Assembly: GCA_017557475.1 (NCBI GenBank)
Contig: JAFYYO010000157.1
Location: 1 to 14,750 of the forward strand
Source: Bacteroidaceae bacterium
GTDB taxonomy: Bacteria > Bacteroidota > Bacteroidia > Bacteroidales > Bacteroidaceae
Reading direction: 5' to 3'
DNA: 14,750 nucleotides
Numbering within the stretch: position 1 is the first letter of the stretch; every line of letters starts with the position of its first letter. Both the position numbers and the translations under genes were made by a program. Below the pieces are notes generated by a model. The model was given only the letters and a program-made list of their open reading frames with translations, did not search any database and was not told the origin of the DNA. This document shows positions 5,837-14,169 of this stretch, piece after piece.

Positions 5837-7681
5837 ATGGCAAACTTGACTGATTGGCTGCCCACTACTAAGAAAGAGATGGAATTGCGAGGCTGGGAAC
5901 AGGCTGACGTAATTCTCTTCAGTGCTGATGCCTACGTGGACCATCCTGCCTTTGGAGCAGCTGTAATCGGTCGTTTGCTGGAAGCTGAAGGACTAAGAAT
6001 CTGTATTGTTCCGCAGCCTGATTGGCACGGGGATTTCCGCGATTTCAAGAAGCTAGGCAGACCGCGTCTCTTCTTTGGTATTTCCCCTGGGTGCATGGAT
6101 TCCATGGTGAACAAATACACTGCTGCCCGTCGCCTTAGAAGCGAGGATGCCTATAGTCCAGATGGGCGTCACGACCTTAGACCCGAGTACCCAACAATTG
6201 TCTACACAAACATTCTTCGGAAGCTCTTTCCCGATGTCCCCATTGTGCTTGGAGGCATTGAGGCAAGTCTGAGAAGAGTGATGCACTATGACTATTGGCA
6301 AGAGCGTTTTCGTCCCGGCATTCTCTGTGATTGCGATGCAGACCTCATTACTTATGGCATGGGCGAGAAGCCTACCTTGGAACTCGTGAGACGTCTTGCC
6401 GAAGCAATCAACGACTTCCATCCCCTACTCCATTACGACGAGAATGGCGAACCTTGTATCACCAGACAAGTGCTTCGGGAAATGGCAAACGGCATTCCAC
6501 AAACAGTTTCGCTCTGCAAGAAAGAAGAGATACCTGATGGCATCAAGGAGGAAGACATCGTATTGCATAGCTACGAGGACTGCCTGAAGCAACCTAAACT
6601 TCATGCCGAAAACTTCCGACACATCGAAGAAGAAAGCAACAAGATGCATGCAAAGAGGCTCCTGCAACAAACTGGAAACATGTGGGTTGTGGTTAATCCT
6701 CCCTACCCGCCACTCACTTCCGAGGAGCTTGACCAAAGCTTCGACCTTCCTTACACACGATTGCCACACCCCAAATACAAGGGCAAACGCATCCCTGCAT
6801 ACGAGATGATTAAATTCAGCATGACTTTGCATCGTGGCTGTTTCGGAGGTTGCGCATTCTGTACGATTAGTGCTCATCAAGGAAAATTCATTGTGAGTCG
6901 CTCTAAGGAAAGCATCCTTCGTGAAGTGAAAGCCATTACCAAGATGCCTGACTTTAAAGGCTACCTGAGTGACCTGGGAGGACCAAGTGCAAATATGTAC
7001 ATGATGCGGGGAGAGAAACTGGAGGTATGTGAGAAGTGCAAGCGCCCATCATGCATTCATCCTGCCATCTGCCCCAACCTGAACGGAGACCATCGTCCTT
7101 TGCTCAACATCTATCGAAGTGTAGATGCTTTGCCTGGCATCAAGAAAAGTTTCATTGGCAGTGGAGTCCGTTATGACATGCTCTTGCATGACTGGAAAAA
7201 TGATGACATGAATCGAGCCGCAAGAGAATACACTCAGGAACTCATCACAAAGCATGTAAGTGGACGTTTGAAGGTTGCTCCAGAGCATACCAGCGACAAG
7301 GTTTTGAACCTGATGCGTAAGCCCTCGTTCAGTCTCTTCCGCCAGTTCAAGAGCATCTTCGACCAGACCTGCAAAAAGGCAGGATTAAGGCAGCAACTCA
7401 TTCCCTACTTCATAAGCAGTCATCCTGGTTGTACTGCTCGAGACATGGCAGAGCTGGCAGAGATTACCAAGCAACTTGACTTCAAACTTGAACAAGTTCA
7501 GGACTTCACGCCAACACCCCTTACAGTCAGTACGACATGCTGGGCAACAGGCTATCATCCTTACACGTTGGAGCCCATCTTCAGCGCAAAGACACCCGAA
7601 GAAAAGCGTGAGCAGAACAGCTTCTTCTTCTGGTACAAAAATATTGACAAAAATGATAAGAGAAAGAATAGACGAAATTAA
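5837..7681 (+). CDS. ygiQ: YgiQ family (UPF0313) radical SAM protein
   Basis: A 614-residue protein of the YgiQ family. The radical SAM cluster motif is C335-F-G-G-C339-A-F-C342, the CxxxCxxC spacing that holds the [4Fe-4S] cluster used to cleave S-adenosylmethionine. The N-terminal 300 residues carry the family's conserved start (D-W-L-P-T-T-K-K-E-M) and the segment I-V-L-G-G-I-E-A-S-L-R-R. The C-terminal region has the typical Q-D-F-T-P-T-P and T-G-Y-H-P. A Cys cluster at about 401-415 (C-E-K-C-K-R-P-S-C) could hold another metal or cluster. Length matches a slightly short family member. The reaction is unknown in the family; the enzyme is presumably cytoplasmic. The 3' end overlaps yggS by 29 nt. 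ATG 5837 is preceded by AAAGGA and by the duplicated promoter. Confidence 0.95.
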   Translation: MANLTDWLPTTKKEMELRGWEQADVILFSADAYVDHPAFGAAVIGRLLEAEGLRICIVPQPDWHGDFRDFKKLGRPRLFFGISPGCMDSMVNKYTAARRLRSEDAYSPDGRHDLRPEYPTIVYTNILRKLFPDVPIVLGGIEASLRRVMHYDYWQERFRPGILCDCDADLITYGMGEKPTLELVRRLAEAINDFHPLLHYDENGEPCITRQVLREMANGIPQTVSLCKKEEIPDGIKEEDIVLHSYEDCLKQPKLHAENFRHIEEESNKMHAKRLLQQTGNMWVVVNPPYPPLTSEELDQSFDLPYTRLPHPKYKGKRIPAYEMIKFSMTLHRGCFGGCAFCTISAHQGKFIVSRSKESILREVKAITKMPDFKGYLSDLGGPSANMYMMRGEKLEVCEKCKRPSCIHPAICPNLNGDHRPLLNIYRSVDALPGIKKSFIGSGVRYDMLLHDWKNDDMNRAAREYTQELITKHVSGRLKVAPEHTSDKVLNLMRKPSFSLFRQFKSIFDQTCKKAGLRQQLIPYFISSHPGCTARDMAELAEITKQLDFKLEQVQDFTPTPLTVSTTCWATGYHPYTLEPIFSAKTPEEKREQNSFFFWYKNIDKNDKRKNRRN

Positions 7682-8321
7682 GCAAACGCTACCAGAAGGA
7701 GTCAGCCTTGTGGCAGTTAGCAAGTTCCATCCTGTTTCCATGATTCAGGAAGCATACGAAGGTGGGCATCGCATCTTTGGAGAGAGCCATGTACAGGAGC
7801 TTGTTCAAAAGTATGAAGTCTTGCCGAAAGATATTGAATGGCACTTCATCGGGCACTTACAGACAAATAAAGTGAAATACATTGCTCCCTTTGTAAGCCT
7901 CATTCATGCTGTTGATTCCGAGCATTTGCTGAAGGAAATCGACAAGCAGGCAAAGAAGTGTGGACGCGTTATTCCTGTTCTCTTACAAGTTCATGTTGCA
8001 AAAGAAGAGACGAAGTTCGGCTTCCTTCCCGACGAGCTGCTTGACTTTATGAAAAGTGGTACATGGAAGCAGTACGAAAATGTCAGCATTTGCGGTCTTA
8101 TGTGTATGGCAACGAACACCGACGATGAAGTCCAAATCGCCTCCGAGTTCGAGCAAGCAAGAGAACTCTTTGAGCAAATCAAAGGACAATGTACTATGAA
8201 CGATGTTCAATGGAAAGAGCGTTCTTGGGGTATGTCGGACGACTATCCTATTGCCATCCAGCATGGAAGTACAATGGTTCGCATAGGCAGCCTAATCTTT
8301 GGAGAAAGACACTACAATTGA
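7653..8321 (+). CDS. yggS: YggS/PROSC family pyridoxal 5'-phosphate homeostasis protein
   Basis: A 222-residue PLP-binding TIM-barrel protein without known catalytic activity; the family maintains free PLP and amino-acid/keto-acid balance in the cytoplasm. Lys24 in V-A-V-S-K-F is the Schiff-base lysine. Other family motifs are F-G-E-S-H-V-Q-E, W-H-F-I-G-H-L-Q-T-N-K, G-L-M-C-M-A and the phosphate-binding C-terminus G-M-S-D-D-Y...G-S-T-M-V-R-I-G. The usual N-Y in F-G-E-N-Y is S-H here, and L-S-M-G-M is R-S-W-G-M. The frame is open upstream from 7476, but the family N-terminus begins at ATG 7653, inside the 3' end of ygiQ. The 29-nt overlap indicates translational coupling and one mRNA. Confidence 0.95.
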   Translation: MIRERIDEIKQTLPEGVSLVAVSKFHPVSMIQEAYEGGHRIFGESHVQELVQKYEVLPKDIEWHFIGHLQTNKVKYIAPFVSLIHAVDSEHLLKEIDKQAKKCGRVIPVLLQVHVAKEETKFGFLPDELLDFMKSGTWKQYENVSICGLMCMATNTDDEVQIASEFEQARELFEQIKGQCTMNDVQWKERSWGMSDDYPIAIQHGSTMVRIGSLIFGERHYN

Positions 8322-8387
8322 CTTTTGGCTTTCAAGTGAGTCCTCGATGCTTATTTGATGAAACTAAAACAAAAAACTTTATCGTAC

Positions 8388-8420
8388 TTGCTTTTATATC
8401 AAGGTTTTTATGTACCTTTG
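8388..8420 (+). promoter_or_regulatory. probable valS promoter
   Basis: TACCTTTG (8413-8420) fits the Bacteroidetes -7 consensus TAnnTTTG. The best upstream element is TTG at 8388-8390, giving a 22-nt spacer, slightly long. Start of transcription would be near 8427, about 25 nt before the valS ATG. No T-box or other leader riboswitch is visible in the 130 nt between yggS and valS. Confidence 0.6.
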
Positions 8421-8451
8421 CAGCCAAAATATAAAAATAAGGTAAATAAAC

Positions 8452-11160
8452 ATGGAATTAGCTACGAAATACAGCCCCGCAGAGGTCGAGGCAAAATGGT
8501 ACGAGTACTGGACAAAGCATAAGCTTTTTGCAAGCAAGCCCGACAATCGCGAGCCTTATACAATCGTCATTCCCCCACCAAACGTGACTGGCGTGCTCCA
8601 CATGGGACACATGCTCAACAATACGATTCAGGACATCCTGATTCGTAAGGCTCGTCTCGATGGCAAGAACGCTTGCTGGGTGCCTGGAACCGACCACGCC
8701 TCTATTGCTACCGAAGCGAAGGTGGTGAATCGTCTTGCAGAACAAGGCATCAAGAAGCGTGACCTCACTCGCGAAGAGTTCCTGAAGCACGCTTGGGCTT
8801 GGACGGAAGAACATGGAGGCATTATCCTGAAGCAACTCCGCAAACTTGGAGCAAGTTGCGATTGGGACAGAACGGCTTTCACGATGGACGAGAAGCGTAG
8901 CGAGAGCGTGCTCAAAGTCTTCTGCGACCTCTACGACAAAGGTCTCATCTATCGCGGACTTCGCATGGTCAATTGGGACCCTAAGGCACAGACCGTGCTC
9001 TCCACCGAAGAGGTCATCTACAAGGACGAGAAGAGCAAGCTCTTTTATTTGAAATATTATCTCGCCCCCCAAGCCCCCGAGAGGGATGTCTTGGCGGCGG
9101 AGGGCAATGTCATCCACAAGGATGAGCGCGGCTACTATGCCGTTGTTGCTACCACGCGTCCAGAGACGATTATGGGCGATACGGCAATGTGTATCAATCC
9201 CAAAGACCCGAAGAATCAGTGGCTGCGCGGACAGAAAGTCATCGTGCCCTTGGTGGGTCGCGTCATTCCTGTTATCGAGGACAGATATGTTGACATCGAG
9301 TTCGGTACGGGTTGCTTGAAGGTAACGCCAGCCCACGATGTGAACGACTATCAGCTCGGCAAGACGCACAACCTCGAGACTATCGACATCTTTAATCCCG
9401 ACGGCACAATCTCCGAGCAGTCGCCGCTTTATGTGGGCATGGACCGCATGGCTTGCCGCAAGCAAATCGTCAAGGACCTCGATGCCGCTGGACTGCTTGA
9501 AAAAGTCGAGGACTACGAGAACAAGGTGGGCTACTCCGAGCGCAATCAGGACACCGCCGTCGAGCCGCGCCTCTGCAAGCAGTGGTTCCTCTCGATGAAG
9601 CACATGGCCGACATTGCTCTGCCTCCCGTGCTCGAAGGCAAACTGAAGTTCCACCCAACGAAATACGTCACGACTTATCGCAACTGGCTCGAGAACATTC
9701 AGGACTGGTGCATCAGTCGCCAGCTTTGGTGGGGACACAGAATCCCAGCTTACTTTATTGAGGGAGAAGACGAAGAGCGCTTCGTAGTTGCGCTCACTCC
9801 CGAAGAGGCACTCGTTAAGGCTCAGGAAAAGTTTGGCAAGGACATCACAATGGACCAGCTCCATCGCGACGAAGACGCCCTCGACACATGGTTCTCCTCT
9901 TGGCTCTGGCCTATCTCGCTCTTCGACGGCATCAACAATCCGGGCAACGAGGAAATCAGCTACTACTACCCCACAAGCGACCTCGTGACCGGTCCCGACA
10001 TCATCTTCTTCTGGGTGGCTCGCATGATTATGGCTGGCGAGGAATACATGCACGACATACCTTTCCGTAACGTCTATTTCACGGGCATCGTGCGCGACAA
10101 GCTCGGACGCAAGATGAGCAAGAGCCTCGGCAACTCGCCAGACCCTCTGGAACTCATCGAGAAGTATGGCGCCGACGGCGTTCGCATGGGTATGATGCTC
10201 GCAGCTCCTGCCGGAAACGACATCCTCTACGACGATGCGCTGTGTGCTCAGGGCATGGCTTTCTGCAACAAGATGTGGAACGCTTTCCGTCTCGTCAAGG
10301 GCTGGGAAGTCTCTGCCGACCTCGCTCAACCCGAAGCCAACAAGGCTTCTATCGAGTGGATGCAGGCAAAGCTCAGCGCCACCTATGCCGAGATTAACGA
10401 CCTCTACAGCAAGTATCGCCTGAACGAAGCTCTGATGGCTGCCTTCAAGCTCTTCACCGACGAGTTCAGCGGCTGGTACCTCGAGATGATTAAGCCTGCC
10501 TATCAGGCTCCCATCGACAAGAAGACACTTGCTGCCACGCTCGACATCTTCGACCAGCTCATGCACATCATACATCCCTTCATGCCCTTCATCACAGAGG
10601 AATTGTGGCAACACATTGCCGACAGAAAAGAGGGCGAATCGCTCATGGTTTCCGTCTTCAAGACCTCCGCTCCTACGAAGGAAGACACCTCTCTCATCGC
10701 GAAGGTCGAGGAGATGAAGCAGATTGTCAGCGGCGTTCGTGCCGTTCGTCAGAGCAAGAACATCTCGCCTCGCGAACCTCTGGCTTTGCAAGTTGTAGGA
10801 GCAGCCAAGAACAGCGTGACGAGCATCCCTGCTCTTGCCGACATCATCGTGAAGCTCGCAGGCCTCAGTCAGATAGAAAATGTCGCAGAAAAGACCGAAG
10901 GCACACAGGCATTCCTTGTTGGCACAGACGAGTACGCAGTGCCCATTGGCAACCTGATTGACGCCGATGCAGAGCGCGAGAAAGCCGAGGCAGAGATTAA
11001 GCGTCTGCAAGGCTTCATGGCGGGTATCGAGAAGAAGCTCGGGAACGAGCGTTTCGTACAGAACGCCCCTGCACAAGTCGTCGAGCTGGAGCGCAAGAAG
11101 CTCGCCGATGCCCAGAGCAAAATCGCAGCCCTCGAAGCCACCATCAAATCCCTCGGATAA
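8452..11160 (+). CDS. valS: valyl-tRNA synthetase
   Basis: A 902-residue class I aminoacyl-tRNA synthetase that charges tRNA-Val in the cytoplasm. The HIGH motif is H50-M-G-H53 after P-P-P-N-V-T-G-V-L, and the KMSKS loop is K554-M-S-K-S558. The CP1 editing domain that hydrolyses mischarged Thr-tRNA-Val includes [10 protein letters not shown]. The tail (about 837-902) is the Lys/Glu/Ala-rich ValS coiled coil that contacts tRNA. Overall it resembles Bacteroides ValS, except residues 204-223, where [16 protein letters not shown] appears as extra sequence coded by GC-rich DNA (9061-9105). It stands as a single gene with its own promoter and terminator. A very long opposite-strand open frame across it is a codon-bias shadow. 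Confidence 0.98.
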   Translation: MELATKYSPAEVEAKWYEYWTKHKLFASKPDNREPYTIVIPPPNVTGVLHMGHMLNNTIQDILIRKARLDGKNACWVPGTDHASIATEAKVVNRLAEQGIKKRDLTREEFLKHAWAWTEEHGGIILKQLRKLGASCDWDRTAFTMDEKRSESVLKVFCDLYDKGLIYRGLRMVNWDPKAQTVLSTEEVIYKDEKSKLFYLKYYLAPQAPERDVLAAEGNVIHKDERGYYAVVATTRPETIMGDTAMCINPKDPKNQWLRGQKVIVPLVGRVIPVIEDRYVDIEFGTGCLKVTPAHDVNDYQLGKTHNLETIDIFNPDGTISEQSPLYVGMDRMACRKQIVKDLDAAGLLEKVEDYENKVGYSERNQDTAVEPRLCKQWFLSMKHMADIALPPVLEGKLKFHPTKYVTTYRNWLENIQDWCISRQLWWGHRIPAYFIEGEDEERFVVALTPEEALVKAQEKFGKDITMDQLHRDEDALDTWFSSWLWPISLFDGINNPGNEEISYYYPTSDLVTGPDIIFFWVARMIMAGEEYMHDIPFRNVYFTGIVRDKLGRKMSKSLGNSPDPLELIEKYGADGVRMGMMLAAPAGNDILYDDALCAQGMAFCNKMWNAFRLVKGWEVSADLAQPEANKASIEWMQAKLSATYAEINDLYSKYRLNEALMAAFKLFTDEFSGWYLEMIKPAYQAPIDKKTLAATLDIFDQLMHIIHPFMPFITEELWQHIADRKEGESLMVSVFKTSAPTKEDTSLIAKVEEMKQIVSGVRAVRQSKNISPREPLALQVVGAAKNSVTSIPALADIIVKLAGLSQIENVAEKTEGTQAFLVGTDEYAVPIGNLIDADAEREKAEAEIKRLQGFMAGIEKKLGNERFVQNAPAQVVELERKKLADAQSKIAALEATIKSLG
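9061..9105 (+). other. GC-rich in-frame insertion-like segment within valS
   Basis: 34 of 45 bases are G or C, with runs cgcccccc, agccccc and ggcggcggaggg. It encodes residues 204-218 between a conserved L-F-Y-L-K-Y-Y strand and the [16 protein letters not shown] segment. The ends form an imperfect inverted repeat (gccccccaag against cttggcggcgg). Confidence 0.5.
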
Positions 11161-11184
11161 AAGGTTTCAAAGCACAGGAACAAG

Positions 11185-11218
11185 ACAGGATGAGCCACAA
11201 AACTCATCCTGTTTTTTT
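11185..11218 (+). terminator. intrinsic terminator of valS
   Basis: Perfect 10-bp stem acaggatgag (11185-11194) and ctcatcctgt (11203-11212), loop ccacaaaa, followed by a run of seven T (11212-11218). It begins 25 nt after the valS stop. Confidence 0.93.
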
Positions 11219-11238
11219 ATTTGCCCAGTGTCGTGAGC

Positions 11239-11326
11239 AAACATAACGTGTTATGATGCCCGACATAACGTGGCTAGTTGACAAACTAGACGTGGCTAAT
11301 TCGCAAACTAGACGTGGCTAGTTGGG
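11239..11326. repeat. 22-nt-period array 2 (four units, core ACGTG)
   Basis: ACGTG occurs at 11246, 11268, 11290 and 11312, exactly 22 nt apart. Units 3 and 4 match at 19 of 22 positions. Each core is flanked by arms. In unit 1 they are cataac/gttatg (11242-11247, 11250-11255). In unit 4 they are aactag/ctagtt (11306-11311, 11318-11323). Unit 3 has the same arms with one mismatch. Unit 2 is a hybrid with the left arm of unit 1 and the right arm of unit 4. The dyad centre sits at the same offset in units 1, 3 and 4. Confidence 0.82.
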
Positions 11327-11392
11327 CCTTCCGCACCTTAGGGGTGCGCCTTGGTGCTAAAGCATCCAAGAATTAGCTGTGGCGTGTCAGCT

Positions 11393-11538
11393 CTCCGCCC
11401 CTTTTAGGGGAGGAGTGGCCAAAGGCCGAGGTGGGGTGATTAGGGCGGCTTGTCTCTTACCCCACCCCGACTTACCTCCGTCGCAAGCTCCCCAATTGCT
11501 CCGCTACCAACGGGCAATTGCCCCTCAACAGGGAGGGG
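11393..11538. repeat. GC-rich hairpin cluster (REP-like intergenic repeat)
   Basis: Several inverted repeats follow one another. First is ctcc-g-cccc (11393-11401) against gggg-a-ggag (11407-11415). Next is ggcc-aaa-ggcc (11417-11427). Then ggtggggt (11430-11437) against accccacc (11459-11466), caattgc (11493-11499) against gcaattg (11514-11520), and cccctc (11521-11526) against gagggg (11533-11538). The composition differs sharply from the coding DNA. It resembles the mosaic GC-rich repeats seen between genes in many bacteria. Open frames across 11379-11740 are incidental. Confidence 0.6.
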
Positions 11539-11558
11539 AGTTCCTCCCAATTCTCCCT

Positions 11559-11646
11559 GCTTCGTTCCCAGTCCTGGCACATCAGTACTGCAGTCCTCAC
11601 ACACAGGTACTCGAGTACCTACACGCTGGTACTGGAGTACCTCCAC
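11559..11646. repeat. 22-nt-period array 3 (dyads around GGTACT/AGTACC)
   Basis: Three dyads have centres exactly 22 nt apart (11590.5, 11612.5, 11634.5). They are agtactg|cagtcct (6 of 7 paired), a perfect 16-bp palindrome aggtactc|gagtacct (11605-11620), and ggtact-gg-agtacc (11628-11641). The linker after each is similar (cctcacac, cctacacg, cctccacg). A fourth, degenerate unit (11559-11580) shares cagtcct..cac. After the array, 11687-11704 (ctgtcattttgaggga) resembles a fragment of the widespread TGTCATT(C/T)TGAG intergenic repeat. Confidence 0.75.
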
Positions 11647-11729
11647 GGGTGGACTATCGGGATACTGTTCCAAAAGCGTCTTCCATCCCTGTCATTTTGA
11701 GGGACAAAAGAAAATAATTCGCTCATTTC

Positions 11730-11760
11730 TTTGTGCGTAACGAAAAAACTTCTAACTTTG
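11730..11760 (+). promoter_or_regulatory. promoter of the BspA-like gene
   Basis: TTTG (11730-11733), 19-nt spacer, TAACTTTG (11753-11760): a full match to the Bacteroidetes consensus. Predicted start near 11767, about 14 nt before ATG 11781. The upstream words ttcgctca and gcgtaac echo the ygiQ promoter boxes. Confidence 0.85.
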
Positions 11761-11780
11761 TGGCAGAAAACCATTAAAGC

Positions 11781-14081
11781 ATGACAACGATGAAACTAAG
11801 AACACTTTTGGCATTATTACTCACAATAGTGGCAGGCATGCAATCTGTAAAGGCGCAAGAGGCTTATGCTTGCTTTACCTCTGATTACAAAACGTTGACG
11901 TTCTATTACGACAATCAGCGCAGCAGCCGTTCGGGCAGAACTTATGACCTGAACACAGGTGATGCTGTTCCAGACTGGCTTAGTAACAATAACTATAAAA
12001 AAGTCAATACGGTAGTCTTTCATTCGTCCTTTACCAATGCACGACCTACCTCAACTCGCAGATGGTTCGATGGCATGAACAATCTTCAAACCATTACAGA
12101 TATCAGTTACCTTAACACCAGCGAGGTAACCGATATGCGCAGTATGTTCTACGGTTGCTCTTGTCTGACAAGCCTTAGCCTGAGCAATTTCAACGTGGAA
12201 AAAGTATCCCGTATGGATTATATGTTCAAAGACTGCACTGCTCTTACAAGTCTTGACTTGAGTAACCTCAATGCATCCAGCGTGACTGATATGAGTGGCA
12301 TGTTCATGAACTGCAGTAGCTTGACAAACCTTAATCTGACCAATTTCAGGATTGCATCTGGAGGTCCAGATATGGATGAGATGTTTTATCACTGCAGCAG
12401 CCTGACAAGTTTGGACTTGACTAGTTTTAAAATTGGGTGTGTGGAACGCTTTGGGTATATGTTTGCAGGCTGCAGCAATCTGCAAACCATCTATGTTAGT
12501 GAATGGGATCCGGGTGCTGCAGATACATGGTATATGTTTGAAGGCTGTACGAGTCTTGTGGGCGGTTCTGGCACGACGTTCAGCGCAGGCCACGTTGACG
12601 CCTTATATGCTCACATTGATGGCGGTGCAGGCAATCCCGGATATTTTACTGCCAACCCCCATGCGCCAACGAGTTACGTTTGTTATACTCCCTCGAATAC
12701 GACGCTAACATTCTACCACGACACTCAACGAGGTACTCGTACAGGCACGACGTATAGTCTTGAGGCAATAGATGGAGATTTTGGCTCCGTCAGTGAAGAT
12801 GAAGAACCTTGTCATGACAAGTGGGATTGGCACGATGAGCCTCCCTATTCTGAGATTACCCAAGTTGTGTTTGACCCATCATTTGCCGATGCGCGTCCGC
12901 AAACTGCAGAGGGATGGTTCTCCTATATGAAAAACCTTCAAACCATTACGGGAATGGAATACCTGAACACCTGTGATGTTGTTTTTATGAAGTCCATGTT
13001 TCGTGGCTGCTCATCCTTGCGTAGAATCGACCTAACCAACTTCGATACGGGGAAGGTAAGAGATATGAGTGAAATGTTTCGCGAATGTACCAACTTGAAA
13101 ACCATTTATGTAGGCGACGGTTGGAGCACAGCTTCTGTGACGAGTTCCTCCAGTATGTTCTATAAATGTACACAACTTGTAGGCGGTCAAGGGACAACTT
13201 ATGATGCAAGTCATGTTGATGCCAGCTATGCCCACGTTGATGGAGGCTCGAGCAATCCTGGCTATCTCACTGACTTGAATTCTGTTGTTTATGACCTGTG
13301 GATTGCTGGCATACAGGTAACTTCAAAGAATTGTGACAACGTGCTTGGTGATGGAACCGTTTCCTTCGACGGCGACCAGACCTTGACTCTCAAGAACGCT
13401 ATCATCAATCCTGAAACGGGAGTGTATGGCATTCAGTCGAAGTTGGAAAACCTGGACATAAAGCTGATAGGAGAGACTACTATTACAGCAACTGATGCAT
13501 TGGGCGTGTACTTGCAGAAGAATTCAGGCGAAGGCGCTACAACCTTCATTGGCAACGGTTCGCTGAACATAAAGACAAACTCTGGCGCATTACGCACTTT
13601 CCGTAATGTCGTGCTGAAGAATGGAGCGAAGGTAACGGCTGAAAGTACAGGCGATGCTCCGGGCTTCCAAGGGCGTCCACTAGCTGTCGGCGAACCTGGT
13701 CCAACCCTGACTCTCCAAGACAAAGGAACTATGCTGAAGGCGAAAGGTGGTTCTGTCGGCTCGTTGACTTACTTTAGTGCCCTGAACCTGAGTGACGGCA
13801 TAGCAATCCTGCAGCCTATAGGCGCAACATTCGTCTCAAACGAAGGCATCGTCATAAATGGGCCCTTGGTAGCTAACAAATGGGTAGTGATAGGTCTGCG
13901 AGGCGATGTGAATCTTGATGGAACAGTCGATATCGCTGATGCCGTAAGCGTGCTGAATGCAATGGCAGGCCAAACTGTTGCTGGCGATGCCAATGTCAAC
14001 GGCGACTTTGATGCTAATGGCAACCCCGTTATTGATATTGCTGACCTCGTAACCGTCCTCAACATAATGGCAGGGCAGTAA
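11781..14081 (+). CDS. secreted BspA-family leucine-rich repeat protein with C-terminal dockerin-like domain
   Basis: A 766-residue exported protein. The signal peptide (1-25, cleavage after V-K-A) may start at either ATG 11781 or ATG 11790. Residues about 28-294 form module A with six M-F-x-x-C-(S/T) repeats of the DUF285/BspA type (L-D-L-S-N-x-x...V-T-D-M-S-G-M-F). Residues about 297-500 form module B, a second copy with only three such repeats; both modules end in G-x-x-N-P-G-Y-(F/L)-T. Residues 503-705 form an all-beta domain beginning Y-D-L-W-I-A-G-I-Q-V, common in Bacteroidales surface proteins. The tail has two EF-hand-like dockerin repeats: G708-D-V-N-L-D-G-T-V-D-I-A-D...V-L-N-A-M-A-G, and a second ending at 766. 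BspA repeats in relatives mediate adhesion; dockerin-like tails bind calcium and may anchor the protein to a partner. The ligand and partner are unknown. It is a single gene with its own promoter and terminator. Confidence 0.9.
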   Translation: MTTMKLRTLLALLLTIVAGMQSVKAQEAYACFTSDYKTLTFYYDNQRSSRSGRTYDLNTGDAVPDWLSNNNYKKVNTVVFHSSFTNARPTSTRRWFDGMNNLQTITDISYLNTSEVTDMRSMFYGCSCLTSLSLSNFNVEKVSRMDYMFKDCTALTSLDLSNLNASSVTDMSGMFMNCSSLTNLNLTNFRIASGGPDMDEMFYHCSSLTSLDLTSFKIGCVERFGYMFAGCSNLQTIYVSEWDPGAADTWYMFEGCTSLVGGSGTTFSAGHVDALYAHIDGGAGNPGYFTANPHAPTSYVCYTPSNTTLTFYHDTQRGTRTGTTYSLEAIDGDFGSVSEDEEPCHDKWDWHDEPPYSEITQVVFDPSFADARPQTAEGWFSYMKNLQTITGMEYLNTCDVVFMKSMFRGCSSLRRIDLTNFDTGKVRDMSEMFRECTNLKTIYVGDGWSTASVTSSSSMFYKCTQLVGGQGTTYDASHVDASYAHVDGGSSNPGYLTDLNSVVYDLWIAGIQVTSKNCDNVLGDGTVSFDGDQTLTLKNAIINPETGVYGIQSKLENLDIKLIGETTITATDALGVYLQKNSGEGATTFIGNGSLNIKTNSGALRTFRNVVLKNGAKVTAESTGDAPGFQGRPLAVGEPGPTLTLQDKGTMLKAKGGSVGSLTYFSALNLSDGIAILQPIGATFVSNEGIVINGPLVANKWVVIGLRGDVNLDGTVDIADAVSVLNAMAGQTVAGDANVNGDFDANGNPVIDIADLVTVLNIMAGQ

Positions 14082-14120
14082 CAGAAGGAAATTAACATTA
14101 AGGAAAGACAATAAAAGAAA

Positions 14121-14154
14121 AGCCCTGCTCGAAATGAGCGGGGCTTGCCTTTTT
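14121..14154. terminator. bidirectional terminator between convergent genes
   Basis: Stem agccctgctc (14121-14130) and gagcggggct (14136-14145) with one wobble-type mismatch, loop gaaat. T-tract at 14150-14154 on the plus strand and an A-rich tract (aaaagaaaa) upstream that becomes T-rich on the minus strand. It lies 40 nt after the BspA-like stop and 16 nt beyond the M23 stop, so it can serve both genes. Confidence 0.88.
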
Positions 14155-14169
14155 ATCTTCTTTTCGCTA

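Noticed and set aside
7476..7652. N-terminal extension of yggS from an upstream ATG
   Set aside because: The 59 added residues overlap ygiQ out of frame and do not resemble the family. The PLP-protein homology begins at 7653.
8322..8451. T-box or other leader riboswitch controlling valS
   Set aside because: The stretch has no extended stem-loops or antiterminator/terminator pair, and the predicted transcript start leaves only about 25 nt of leader.
8458..11076. 872-codon open frame on the minus strand opposite valS
   Set aside because: It mirrors valS codon bias exactly over the gene's length, has no recognisable domains, and valS is certain. It is an antisense shadow.
11239..11326. CRISPR array
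   Set aside because: The 22-nt units have no separate unique spacers, only four copies exist, and no cas genes are near.
11379..11740. Several overlapping open frames (60-112 codons) between valS and the BspA-like gene
   Set aside because: They lie over GC-rich hairpins and a 22-nt repeat, read Pro/Ser/Thr-rich low-complexity peptides in several frames, and have no promoter. Non-coding repeat DNA explains them.
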